A stretch of DNA of 64,000 bases, taken from contig JAHQIW010005280.1 in the NCBI GenBank assembly GCA_019055375.1, positions 558,001-622,000 on the forward strand, in the 5' to 3' direction. Under the pieces are notes generated by a model, which did no database searches, was not told the DNA's origin, and saw only the letters and a program-made list of their open reading frames with translations. Every line of letters begins with the position of its first letter. Within the stretch, counting starts at the first letter, position 1. This document shows positions 11,501 to 20,550 of the stretch, in pieces. Both the position numbers and the translations under genes were made by a program. This DNA comes from Parelaphostrongylus tenuis. Taxonomy: Eukaryota > Nematoda > Chromadorea > Rhabditida > Metastrongylidae.

Positions 11501-14500
11501 AAGGAGGTTTTGCCATATCTACTTGAAAGCGATGTTATTTGTCTTAGAATAGCTTACAGTACAAGTTCAACCTGTACGATTTTTACTTGGAAGCAATGTT
11601 ATCGTGTCTAGAAGTAGACTTAAGTTATAACTTAATGTGAAATCTTAAACTGAATGTATAAGAAGGTTCAATTAGAATAACAACAACCACAGGTATACAG
11701 GGAATAGTCACCTTATAGAGACTATATATGAATGTTTCAACTAAATCTGTAAAGAACGGCTGATTGAAGAAGATATTATACTGTTCATACCAGCCACAAA
11801 GGGTTCGAGTGTTGATAAACGATCACGGATTATTTCACTTGAAGACAGTTTATCATTATTCGACGCTCAACGCCTAAGATAAGGGACGAGTGGCCAAGAA
11901 AACGGCACTGATGATGGCAAAACCACCGAAAGACGCGTGTTCGTCAACTTTAATGACGCGGATGGATTTGTGACCAAATCTCAGACAGACGGCTAAAAAC
12001 GTTCTCAAAAGACTATATATGAATGTTTTAACAAGGTTTGTGATAGACACAGTCGATTAGAGACGCTATGATGTGGTGAAATCATTGAATCGTGGTAATA
12101 AAGCTGACACTCTGAAGGCCGTTGTTATCTTAGAATGTCAATTAAATGGTGACTCGCTTATAATTCATCTTCTTTATCGTGACGTTCCTAAGGCAAGCGA
12201 CGTACAGCAGCATCCTCAAAGGTGTACTGAGAAGTCCACAATTTCTACTCTTACGCCTCATTAAGACTAATGCCGAGAATGACCCCCGCCACTGAGGAAA
12301 TAGCAATGATCCCAGCTCCGCCTAACTATATTTGTTGTAGGCCAAGTAGCGATGACAAGACAATATCTTTATATGAAATTGCTTTTATTTAACCGCTTTT
12401 TGCGGTGGTATGATCTTATAGGTATCCCCAGTGTTACAGAGTGATGTGCAAAACCTTCGCGGCAGCCGGGATCAGAACCCATACCTCACTCTTTCCGGGA
12501 GCGGTGCTCTATCCGTTAGACTACTGACGCCTATTTTGCACGTTGATGGCTGGCAGCTGACAGATAGATGTGCTGTAGCGTAGAAAGAGCGATGTGCAAA
12601 ATGGGCATCAGTAGTGTAACGAATAGAGCACGAGTTCCCGAAAACAGTGAGGTGCGGGTTCTGGTCCAGCCTAACGCAAAAGTTTTGCACATCACTCTAT
12701 AACACTGGGATTTCTTCATGTGGTCATCGCGTGAGTGCAGAAGATAGCGAAAAAAACCTGTCAAATAAAGAAATATGCCAAAGCGAGAATAAATCCAGTT
12801 GAGGTTTTCAACTGAGCAAATATAAAACACCGTTTGTACATCTAATAGCAGCTCATTCTCTATGATTGATCTAGACGATTTCCATTACCACACTGTTCCT
12901 TATACCGAAAAGCCGAGAAACGTAATCCTTCCAGACGCCTAAAAGGGAGATCATGCACTTTTCAAGCTATCAGAAGCCGTCCTAATCATTTACCACTTGC
13001 CTTAGATGTCGACTAACACATTCTTTCGAGGCGCCTCAGAGGCCGTCCCACGCACTTTCGTGTGCCTCAGAGGCACCAACTCATATTCTACTTGCCTTCA
13101 AATGCAAACCGATACATAATTTAAGCGCCTCTGAGGCAGACCAACGCATATTTCACTCGCCGCAGAAGAAGACCAACGCACTTTCCTAAAGCCTCAAAAT
13201 CAAACCAACAAATTTTCAAGGCGCCTCAATGTCGACCTCTTTCCGGGCGCCTCAAAGGTAGGCCAATGCGCTTTCCACTCGCCTCAAAAAAAAGCCAACA
13301 CACTTTACAGACGCTTAAGAGGCACTTGCCTCGAATGCTGATCACCATACTTTTTCCAGGTGCCTCACAGGCCCCCTGAAGCACCTCCAATTCGTCATAT
13401 GGACAGAACAACTCAATCTCCACTCGCCTCAAAAGAAGGCCAACGCACTCCCCATCCTCCTCAGATGCAAACCAACGCGCCTTCCACTCGCCTCAGAGGA
13501 AGACCAGCATGCCTTCTGCAAACGCCTCAGTTTCGACCAGCGCACTCTTTCCGGGCGCCTCAGAGGCAGGCCAAGGCATATTTCACTCGCCTCAGAGAGA
13601 GACCAACGCACTTTCTGCGCGCCTCAAAGGCACTTACCTCGAATGCTAATCGACAAATCTTCGCAGATGCCTCACAGGCCACCCGACGTTCTTTAAACTC
13701 GCCTTAAAGACAGAACAACTCAATGTCCGCTCGCCTCAGAGGATTGCCAGCACGCTCTCAGCAGGCGCCTCAAGGTTTACCAGAACACTCCTTCCAAATG
13801 CCTCAGAGACAAACCAGTGCACTTTCAAAACGCCCTAAAGGCAAATCAACGCACTTTCCACTCGCCTCAGAGGAAGGACAACACGATTCCCAGGCATCTC
13901 AGAGGCTAGCAAACGCACTTCCCAAAAGCGTCAGAAAATAATCAAAGGATTACAAAAATAAAGCGTTTGGTGATGATCACTCCTTTGAGAAAGCGCCCGC
14001 CAGATTCATTCGATTTTATTGAGCACTGCAAAGGGAAAAGAACGCATGACTGATATGGCCGTTACATTGACTTGTGGGAACACGACAATGTGAAGTATTT
14101 GGTTCATTCCCGTTTGGTAACACAGGTTTCCAAGCCTATCCCCTATGCTCGACAAAAAATTTTCTTAAGGACTGTTAATGACCATTTGAAAGTCTAAATC
14201 TGAAGCTAGCGTTGTACGTGGCCGGTTCTTTAGAAAGACCTTTATATAATGCTGAAGAATCAAAATTAACATTATGTTGCACTTAGGCCGCTCAAGTCAA
14301 CAATTACTTCGGTGGAAACACGAAAAAACGTATGAATGTGAAGAGAAAATCTTCTAGTATCACCGTCAGGCGTTTGATCCGGATTTTCGTCCAAAGCGGA
14401 GAAGCGATTACTAATCGAATACACCTCACCTAGACGCCACCGATCGATATTCACTCCGACCCTCCCCTACCCCCGCCACCGCTCGTGAACTAGCCAAAGA

Positions 14501-15851
14501 ACACTCGCTTGCGTGTGTGAGTCAATCTTATTTTCCTCGCTGCGTTTCAAAGGAACAGTTTTTTGAAGATATAAGCATAGCATTGAAATCGGTAAATTTT
14601 ACGCTATCGAATGATTACTAGCAATCCAAAGAAAGAGCTTTCTACTGCGAAGAATATGCGCATGTGAAACATAATTTTATCTTGGATTTTTCAGCGTTAC
14701 AAAAGGGTCTTTTTAAGAAATCAGCCATGTATACGGACAGTTCGGGATTTAAGCCTTCGAATTCTTACTAACACTCTTTATGCAAACTTCGTTTTGAGCG
14801 TAGGATATAGGCCTGAAAATCTGTACTATCAAACGAAAAAAAACCAGTATTTCACCTCTACAGAAAAGTGTGGTGCAGTTTGGTCGATCTCAGAAATATC
14901 GAACACTTTGTTAGTCATTGGTGTGAGACCAGAACACGAATACTCACGTACTATAAAGTATACCGATTTATTAGGCTACACCCAACAATGGACAAACAGC
15001 GAGTTTAATTTGGTGATGCAATGTAACATTCAGACTGCTTGTATAGAGTACCTAGAGGCAATGTTAGGTAAGTAATAATAGAAATTCAGGCCGGATAAAT
15101 ACGCATCTAAGCAAGCATTTAATTTGGTTCCTAAGAATTACTCTAATTCTTAGTTTCTTTCGCGGCAGAACTACGTAGAAAATTTTAAACATTTCAGACA
15201 ATGGAATGTATTGAAACATTTGTAGCTTCGCATAATAAGATGCGCACACTGGTAGAAGATTCCGAACAATAACAAAGATCATTTATCAGCAATTTGAGTA
15301 GCCAACTGAACTATAGAGATCCTCGCTATAAAAAGCTCTCGGAGCTCACGACTTTTTGAAGGATGAGCCATGCATTCGATTTTTCAAGAATCGTTAGACG
15401 TGACTGAATGCGTATCTGGCCTCTACAATGACTCATGCTGGCCTACCGATACATAAAATCAATGAACAATTCGCAGACCTCGGAAGGATCGAAGGCTTGG
15501 TGAGCTATAGGCGTGGGATCAAACGGTCGATTACCTGCTTAATGATCCGATGTTAACCCTCGGAGTACAAAGCAAATATGATAAATGAATAATGTGAAGC
15601 AGTACATCGAAGAGCCATCAATTTGAATATATATATGTAAGTATACGTATATATTTGTTGTCGCCACATGTACATATATGTATACATATGCACATATGCC
15701 ACATTTGTATACATATGTACATTCAGTACCTATACATGTGTACCAACGTAGATGTATAGTATACATAAGCATGTGTTACATGTATATGTATACATGCTAT
15801 ATGATTGTGTAGACCTCGTATGCTATGTATATATGCCTATACATATATCTC

Positions 15852-15884
<33 letters not shown>

Positions 15885-16309
15885 CCCTTTGCGGGCGAGA
15901 TGGCCACTTCATCCCTAAGATTTTTGAAATCTTTTCTCGTTAAACATTAATCGCCTCGTATTTAACTAAACTAAGCTCATTCGATAGTTCAGATCTCGTC
16001 GAATTTAATGCTTACACTGGTTTTGATATAACTTTCACAGCGCCACTTTGAGAGCGAAAATAAAATTACGTTTCACATTCAGAGTTCTCTTTGCACATAG
16101 GAGTATATATGCACAAAAAGTCTACGTACTTGTAGATAAAATCATCTTCTATAAGAATGGTACAAAAAACCTGAAGTATTTTTCGAAACAAAGAAAAAAA
16201 TTCTAATGAAGAACGAAAATCGCGCGCCACTGGTGATATCGATTATGCTGCAGTCCGCAAATGGATTTACTACATATCTCATAGATTACACAGGATAATA
16301 TATTTGTAC

Positions 16310-16342
<33 letters not shown>

Positions 16343-18140
16343 CACGTATATGCATATACATATGTGCTTACATATGTACATATGCATGCGTATATATAAG
16401 CATTTATTTTTATGTATATATATCCATATGTATTTACGACTTTGTTTGAGCCGTCTCTTAGTTCTACTTCATTCTGCGGATCTCAGTACTTAAAGCATTC
16501 AAATCGTCATCTTGCTTTCGGCACTGGATTGAGGATTTGTCCTCTTCGTGAACGTCACAGAATACCGATTGAGCATAACTTGCAATCTCCAGGATAGCCA
16601 GGATGAAAGTTTCGTTATTAACTGCCCACAAGTGTTAGGGAAAGGGCAGTGGGGGATCAATTTAACGCGGATTGCATCGCTAACCACTCGGCCACAGGCT
16701 TTCTATGTATGAACATGCGTTTAATATACACATATGTATATTAGTAAGTATATATGTACAAGTAAATTTATGCTTACATTCAACAACATGTCGAAGCCGT
16801 TTGTAGCGAGAAATTTCCGGACTGCATTCAAGATATTAACAGAAGCGGGACGGGGTGGCTCTAGTGATGCTCTGTGTCAGTAAGCAAGCTGATAAGCAAG
16901 GTTCCATCTTCTCCCCAACACTTTCTCGCAGTGATTTCACGAACGCTTCAGGTCGGCTATCTCCGCGATTGCAAGAACAATCGTCTCGACCAGCAATCTG
17001 CGACATTCTCAGAAAAAAAAATGATGCCTTTCTTTTTTGACTGTTTCGAAACCGCGCTGAAAACAATATAATCTGATAACATACGTTAGCTTTTCGGCCT
17101 TAGAATAGAGAATGTCCTACTTCGGGTGCTGCTCAAGCATTTCGTTTTCTCGCAACATACTTTGAGCTTTTCATAAGCTCTGTTATGGAGCATATATGGT
17201 GAAAGTCACGTGTTTCGGCCTTCCAGCCTCATTAGAGATGCATGGTCCCTTTCCTTTCAGCGAAACCCTTGTAGGGGAGACTACGCACATATAAAGAAAC
17301 CAATGAGGAAGAACTTACACTGTCGTAAGTTGCTAAGGTTATGGCCGTAGTCTCAAAAATAGTCGAAAACAAAGGTATTTCATGATAGGCTTCACCACCC
17401 ACGAACAATCGACTATAAAATACTGCACGACGGGTGGTCTTTTTATCTGGCGGTAGTGTAATCTATTCTTCGTCGATTCCTTCATATGTAGCGAGTCTCC
17501 CTGCAAATGACTGGCTGGAATGGAAGGCACCCGTGCTATTGATGAGGCTGAAAGGCCGAAACACGTGTCTTTCACTATATATGCGCCATAACAGAGCTTA
17601 TGAAAAGTTCAAAGTATGTTGCGAGAAAACGAAATGCTTGAGCAGCACCCGAATTAAGACATTCTTTGTTCGAAGCCTTTGTAGAGGATACAGGACACGG
17701 ATACGAATTGAGCGCAGGAAGTGCTGAGATTTTGAAAACGTATCGTCTAAATAAAGTATTACGAACAAAAGCTGAAGACTTACATATTATCACCGCGTAT
17801 TATGTATAAACCAAGCGGAATTTGTTCAACACCTTGTGTTTCACAGTACACACGCTCATGAGAATCTTCAAGCACCACGTTCACCAACTGATCAAATCCC
17901 TAAATTGGATGGTAAGAACTGATTGCACTGGAAGAAGTAAATGAATCCTAAAACCATTCATTTCGTATTCTGTTCACCTCTTTTAATAACAATAACATTC
18001 AAGGAAAGTATGGATCGTCTACGTGCATCTGATCAAAATACAAAAGTCTTACTTACTTTCATCATGCCAATAATATTCCTGCCATCTCCTGTGACAACTG
18101 ATATGACCCGATTCATAAACGTATCCAGTGTTGACGTCAT
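5555..18140 (-). CDS. lsm-8: LSm8, U6 snRNA-associated Sm-like protein; three exons, 12.1 kb intron
   Basis: Minus-strand exons 18057-18140 (28 codons from ATG), 17784-17899 (38 codons plus 2 bases) and 5555-5651 (one base plus 31 codons and TAA) join in phase (0, then 2/1) to 98 residues, the usual LSm8 length (about 96-98). Introns are 157 bases (17900-18056) and 12,132 bases (5652-17783). Donors are GTAAGT in both cases; acceptors are CAATTTAG and GTTTCTTAG. The N-terminus [11 protein letters not shown] is diagnostic for LSm8. Sm1 lies at about residues 12-40 (TGDGRN at 17-22, [12 protein letters not shown] at 29-40) and Sm2 at 57-72 with IRGDNI at 62-67. The C-terminus has [21 protein letters not shown]. 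LSm8 is the subunit that distinguishes the nuclear LSm2-8 ring, which binds the U6 snRNA 3' end. The huge intron full of repeats is the odd feature. Identification is high confidence, from family knowledge plus phase agreement. Confidence 0.93.
5808..6060 (+). mobile_element. SINE-C copy with tRNA-Ser/Leu-like A-box
   Basis: Starts GGCTGTGGCCGAGTGGTTG, a good pol III A-box of the type II tRNA kind. It then has ACTCTCTCCAGTCGTC, ATTATGGAACGCCTCAGCC and the 3' part ending AGACAGATCGAATAAAG. It faces the minus-strand copy at 6110-6390, giving a head-out inverted pair. Confidence 0.55.
6110..6390 (-). mobile_element. SINE-C copy, minus orientation
   Basis: Shares ordered blocks with 4515-4740 and 16440-16705: GCATTCAATT, CTTCTCATATTCTTATTGAATGTCGTGG, GAAGCATGGCTGCGG and GTGTTGACTGCC. 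The tRNA-like head would be at the 6390 end. Open frames of 94-137 residues across it are repeat artefacts. Confidence 0.5.
6445..6545 (+). repeat. SINE-B head fragment (tRNA-like)
   Basis: GCGCTGTCGGCATGGGTGAAACGCAGG is followed by the B-box-like GGTTCAGTTCCCGC and a TATCACTCAGCATC tail. This is the same layout as the unit at 26407-26515. Confidence 0.4.
7755..8068 (+). mobile_element. SINE-A copy, near full length (reference copy)
   Basis: Best-preserved copy of the dominant SINE. The head has an A-box TGGCGCAGTGGTTAGAGGTGC and a B-box GGTTCGACCTCGC about 35 bases later. The body has CCAAGCCATCCATCCCT, GGTAAATTGGTACCA, CTCAGACTTGTCTGGGAGGA, GCGGGAGGCCACCGCGAGTC and ACTGTAAAGGCCAG. The 3' end is GAATGCATGGCGCATCCCTC followed by ATCAACGCCGAGAGCTTT. 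Total about 310 bp. The overlapping open frames of 92 and 97 residues are by-products. Confidence 0.8.
8143..8388 (-). other. Unassigned 81-codon open frame
   Basis: Minus-strand frame with a hydrophobic stretch ([20 protein letters not shown]) and a C-terminal part ending FISCIAV. No family recognised and no clear splice sites. It starts just after a SINE-A copy. Possibly a relic exon; listed as uncertain. Confidence 0.15.
9095..9210 (+). repeat. SINE-D fragment
   Basis: TTTTTTCGCAGTGT and a following ATATATCTAAGG block, then a tRNA-like GGGTTCAATCCCGTC (B-box) and GAGGTCGAATTTTTGCTTAC. The same blocks make both arms of the palindrome at 21177-21312. Confidence 0.45.
9675..9960 (+). mobile_element. 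SINE-E copy (tRNA-derived)
   Basis: Head GCGAGGTGTCGCAGTGGTTA (A-box) and TTGGTTCAATCCCTTTC (B-box), then a body with TTTCTTGCAATCCATCTGAA, CGATTGCAAGGAGAATCGTC and ATTCTCTCACATTCAT. A second copy at 16847-17070 shares these body blocks. Confidence 0.55.
10388..10793. mobile_element. Mariner-type MITE with long inverted repeats and TA flanks
   Basis: Ends read TTGGGTTGAC...GCGAACCCAA and are flanked by TA on both sides (10386-10387 and 10794-10795), as expected of Tc1/mariner insertion. The ends continue as imperfect inverted repeats well over 100 bp long: CTGTCGTTTAG...GCGGTTATTT matches the complement of AAAATAACCGC...CTAAACGACAG. The 81-residue frame inside is not a transposase that I recognise, so this is a non-autonomous element. 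Confidence 0.75.
11250..11379 (-). CDS. Weak candidate terminal exon inside lsm-8 intron 2
   Basis: After a possible acceptor (CTTTCGGTTAG) there are 42 sense codons and a TAG. The frame includes [16 protein letters not shown] and ends SLGNRPLYV. It reads like protein, but no upstream exon or family was found. It could be a nested same-strand gene or chance. Confidence 0.2.
11700..12070. repeat. Diverged direct repeat about 294 bp apart
   Basis: GACTATATATGAATGTTT occurs at about 11717 and again at about 12011, each followed by related sequence (TGTAAAGAACGGCTGATT and TGATAGACACAGTCGATT). No gene is evident here. Confidence 0.35.
12425..12760. mobile_element. Inverted pair of SINE-B units
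   Basis: AGTGATGTGCAAAACCTTCG near 12440 is mirrored by CGCAAAAGTTTTGCACATCACT near 12675. The flanks on each side carry tRNA-like heads (CGGTGCTCTATCCGTTAGAC on one, GAATAGAGCACGAGTTCCCG on the other). Open frames here are repeat-derived. Confidence 0.6.
12945..13950. repeat. 32-bp minisatellite with about 308-bp higher-order period
   Basis: Degenerate tandem unit of about 32 bp, core CGCCTCAGAGG then roughly CAGACCAACGCACTTTCCACT. Consecutive units such as those from about 13555 are exactly 32 bases apart. A longer block starting TTCCGGGCGCCTCA at 13241 recurs at 13549, 308 bases later, with the same variant order downstream (GAATGCT, CAGGTGCCTCACAGG / CAGATGCCTCACAGG, GACAGAACAACTCAAT). 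The region is much richer in G+C than its surroundings. The two Gln/Arg/Pro-rich open frames inside are read-through of the repeat, not likely genes. Confidence 0.85.
14560..14780 (+). repeat. Half copy of the foldback family
   Basis: Contains GATATAAGCATAGCATTGAAATC, GCTATCGAATGATTACTA, AAAGAAAGAGCTTTCTACTG and ACATAATTTTATCTTGGA, matching the right half of 22610-23400. Only one arm is present. Confidence 0.6.
15330..15555 (-). mobile_element. SINE-A copy, minus orientation, degraded
   Basis: Minus-strand 3' end (AAAGCTCTCGGAGCTCACGA, GAGCCATGCATTCGA) at the low-coordinate side, then CGTATCTGGCCTCTACAATGACTC, and the head near 15540 with CGTGGGATCAAACGGTCGA. Confidence 0.5.
15600..15885. 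repeat. TA/GTATAC-type microsatellite
   Basis: About 290 bases of ATATATGTATAC and CATATGTACA-type alternating purine/pyrimidine, ending in a pure (TA)n run near 15865-15883. The open frames of Tyr/Ile/Val/His are artefacts. Confidence 0.8.
16305..16440. repeat. TA-rich microsatellite
   Basis: (TA)n run followed by CATATGTACATATGCATGCG-like alternating sequence, similar to 15600-15885. Confidence 0.75.
16440..16705 (-). mobile_element. SINE-C copy, minus orientation
   Basis: On the minus strand the head is GCCTGTGGCCGAGTGGTTAGCG, a clear pol III A-box of the tRNA-Ser/Leu type. Body blocks (ACTGCCCACAAGTGTT, TTCGTGAACGTCACAGAATA, GCATTCAAATCG) match 4515-4740 and 6110-6390. Confidence 0.6.
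16847..17070 (+). mobile_element. SINE-E copy
   Basis: Shares with 9675-9960 the blocks TTTCTCGCAGTGATTTCACGAACGCTTCAG, CGATTGCAAGAACAATCGTC and the CGACATTCTC end. The head (GACGGGGTGGCTCTAGTGATGC) is tRNA-like but weak. Confidence 0.5.
17115..17655. repeat. Foldback element next to lsm-8 exon 2
   Basis: Left arm TTCGGGTGCTGCTCAAGCATTTCG... ...GTGTTTCGGCCTTCCAGCCTC is mirrored by GAGGCTGAAAGGCCGAAACAC... ...CGAAATGCTTGAGCAGCACC about 300 bases later. The centre differs. It ends 128 bases from the exon 2 donor side of lsm-8. Confidence 0.7.
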
Positions 18141-18235
18141 CTGCTCTTAATGCTAAATTAGAATGTAAACAATGGTCCATCAACCTTAGCGATCTCATTA
18201 GATATTCTTACAAGTTTCGGCACTAGACTGATAAA

Positions 18236-18740
18236 CATCAAATTTACTAGCTAGAAGTAGTTCAAATGGAGAACAACACCGTTCGAAGCATGCGCCATTA
18301 GCCTCAACCCATTTCTGCCATCTCTCAGGCATTAAATCAATACTTCGCTCATAGAACTTGTCATCCTAGGACTCAAAGAAAGTCGCCCATCCTTGACGCA
18401 AATGATTGGTGTCTCGGGAACTATCCTAGCTCAAGAAGTGATCAAGCGACCGGAAGAGGTGAAAATCAGACGAAAACGAGTCAGGACTGTACGGCGGATT
18501 ATTCAGCAAACCCCTGCCCAGTTCGGTTAAGTTGCTCTTTGTCAATTTGCTATGAGTCAGAATGAGACTGCCATGACGTCGACGTAACAGGGCCCTGCAG
18601 CGGTCCAGGTGCTGTTCGCCTAGACACAAATTCCTCATCCTTCGCACGGCCGATGTTCCAGAGGTGGCCTGCGCATCGCGTCCGAATTCGTACTCGTAAA
18701 AAAGCAAATTGCGATTATGGCTTATTTGAGCGGTCATGAT
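18236..18740 (-). pseudogene. Internally deleted mariner transposase pseudogene
   Basis: The 103-codon minus frame (18426-18737) starts MTAQISHNRNLLFYEYEFG, like a mariner N-terminus. After a central gap it reaches LLNNPPYSPD and DFHLFRSLDHFLS, the region around the third catalytic Asp (PPYSPDLAPSD in intact relatives). Past a stop and shifts the C-terminal signature FYERSIDLMPERWQKWVE is visible near 18340. Most of the DD34D catalytic core is missing, so it is a deletion derivative and inactive. Confidence 0.75.
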
Positions 18741-19220
18741 TCGCCAAGTATGGACAAATTAGGTACCAAAGGAAAGCTCAAGTAATTCTGAACAAAGCGG
18801 TATTGATTTGTTGCCTGAGAAATGGCAGAAATGTGTTCAGGGTGATGGCGCATACATTAAATAGTGCTGTTAAGCTATTTTACTTACTTCCAGTTGATAA
18901 ATTTGGTGCTAATTGCTCTAGTGCAAAACTTATGAGAAGAACTGATAACTCTCTTGATACGACATAACAGCATCAAAAAATCAATTGTTTCCACCTTATG
19001 AAACGATTTTGCTGATGTCATAACAACTGGCCATGAAAGGTTCAAGGTTTTGCCATCACAACGATCAGAGTCAGCGTTCTACTAGACCCTACTCCAATAG
19101 AACTGTCTACAGGAAGGATTCTTTACAAAGTCCACATGACTTGTGTCAAATTCCCTAACGATGCTATTAAATATCGCCAGAGTGCACGTAGTAAAGAAAC
19201 AGCAGATTTCAGTATGCCTG

Positions 19221-19474
19221 GTAATCATTTTTGAGCCACGCATGTGAGTGGTCTGTCAAGGAGGGCTGACTTATAGAGCCCGATACACGTGTTTCAATCG
19301 TGTGATCTCGTCAGTCGGGTAGTTACCCTTTCTCGTCTTTTGCCAATCCTGTGTGGGTGCTCCAGCCCCCACACTAAGAGTTAGCGACGTGGACGACGGC
19401 GACGAGGTGTATCAGGCTCTATAATTCAGCCCTCTTTGACAGACCATTGACATGCGTGGCTCAAAAATGATTAC
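19221..19474. mobile_element. Palindromic MITE, about 254 bp
   Basis: Perfect outer ends GTAATCATTTTTGAGCCACGCATGT / ACATGCGTGGCTCAAAAATGATTAC, continuing as near-perfect arms (GTGGTCTGTCAAGGAGGGCTGA / TCAGCCCTCTTTGACAGACCA, then TAGAGCCCGATACACG / CGAGGTGTATCAGGCTCTA). The centre is C/G-rich (GGTGCTCCAGCCCCCACAC). Half copies occur at 37525-37670, 52300-52460 and 56650-56890. Confidence 0.85.
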
Positions 19475-19714
19475 TAGAAATATTGAAATTTGAGCTGTGG
19501 TCTTAAGAAAACACTCGAAACGAAAGTTATGATATATTGAACTACAACAGAATCATACGCCGTCGTTAAATAGCAAGATTCAGGGATTCTCTGATCAATC
19601 CAAGCGAACAATAAACACATCTTTCCTTCATCAAGCGATTCATGTAATCCATGTACTTCGACTCTGATTGAGCCTCAATGTGGATGACCGATATTCTGCA
19701 TTCATTGATGAGCT

Positions 19715-20022
19715 CTAAAGCTGAGAACGCATGAGACGTGGTGGTTAGCGATGCTCTGCGTCACACACATTGTCGGTGGTTCAGTCTCATGCTCATGCTT
19801 CACCAAGCTTTCCATCCTTCCGTGGTCGGTAAGATTGGTACCAAACTCGTGTGAGGGATAAGCAACGCTGATCTGACACATCGGTAGGTCACCACAAGTC
19901 ACTGTAAAGACCAGATATGATTCACAATCACTTCAATCGAAGCTAAAAACCGAAGTGTGCATGGCGCGTCCCTCACGATTTGATCAACGCCAAGAACTTC
20001 AACCTTTGTCCTTTTATTGATG
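19715..20022 (+). mobile_element. SINE-A copy, left member of an inverted pair
   Basis: Head GACGTGGTGGTTAGCGATGC, B-box-like GTGGTTCAGTCTCATGC, then CCAAGCTTTCCATCCTTCC, GTAGGTCACCACAAGTCACT, and the end TGGCGCGTCCCTCACGATTTGATCAACGCC. The 66-residue minus frame is a by-product. Confidence 0.65.
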
Positions 20023-20266
20023 AGCTAACATAAGGTTTTTATCAACTTTACTATTAGGACTAACGTTTCGATGGCTTGTCTTCATCGGAACCACGATGGT
20101 TCAAGCCGAGTGTTCAGCGAAGTTGGACTTTGTAGCCCACTTTAGTCGGCGACGGTTACGAAGTCCAATATCGCAGAAATAACTCCTGAACACTCGACGC
20201 GATTCATAATGGCTCCGATGAAAGCGAAACCGTCGAATCGTTAGCCATAATAAGAACGATAAAGCT
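20023..20266. repeat. Foldback element between inverted SINE-A copies
   Basis: CTAACGTTTCGATGGCTTGTCTTCATCGGA... ...AGTGTTCAGCGAAGTTGGACTT on the left is mirrored by ...CGAAGTCCAATATCGC... TGAACACTCGACGCG... GCTCCGATGAAAGC...CGATTCGTTAG on the right. The arms are about 100 bp with moderate divergence. Confidence 0.55.
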
Positions 20267-20550
20267 CACGGCGTTGATCAATCCCGAGGGATGCGCCATA
20301 TATGAGTCTTCTATTTTTAGCTTCGTTCGAAGAGATCAAATGCATACTGGCCTTTCACACTGAGGCGCGGTGGCCTATCGATCTATAAGGTCAGTGCTCC
20401 TTCCTTTCAGACAAGTCTAGTGCCAAACCAGTGACCACAAAGGGGTGGAAGGCTTGGTAAATCCTAAGTGAAGGATGGAAATACCGGCTATCGATCGATC
20501 GATAACTTATATCGCAGACCACACTCTACCCAGTGCGCCACCCGTGCTCG
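20267..20550 (-). mobile_element. SINE-A copy, right member of an inverted pair
   Basis: Minus orientation: GGCGTTGATCAATCCCGAGGGATGCGCCAT at the 3' end, GGTGGCCTATCGATC, CAGACAAGTCTAGTGCC, CTTGGTAAATCC, and the head near 20540 (CCAGTGCGCCACCCGTGC, a reverse A-box). Confidence 0.65.

Larger units (their letters stand above)
5652..17783 (-). other. Giant second intron of lsm-8, repeat-filled
   Basis: Bounded by donor GTAAGTC at 17777-17783 and acceptor GTTTCTTAG ending at 5652. It holds SINE-like copies (5808-6060, 6110-6390, 7755-8068, 9675-9960, 12425-12760, 15330-15555, 16440-16705, 16847-17070), a mariner MITE, a minisatellite, two TA-rich microsatellite blocks and a foldback at 17115-17655. 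Stretches 6550-7740, 8400-9090 and 14000-14500 show no gene or repeat that I recognise. The 92-aa and smaller open frames within it are repeat-derived, apart from a weak candidate exon at 11250-11379. Confidence 0.85.

Noticed and set aside
13360..13941. Two open frames (115 and 72 codons) as a Pro/Gln/Arg-rich repeat protein
   Set aside because: They are read-through of the minisatellite. Frame changes between units and there is no start context, splice site or conservation signal.
12945..13950. Regular 32-bp repeats resembling a CRISPR array
   Set aside because: Units are contiguous and degenerate without unique spacers, there are no cas genes, and the window is animal nuclear DNA.
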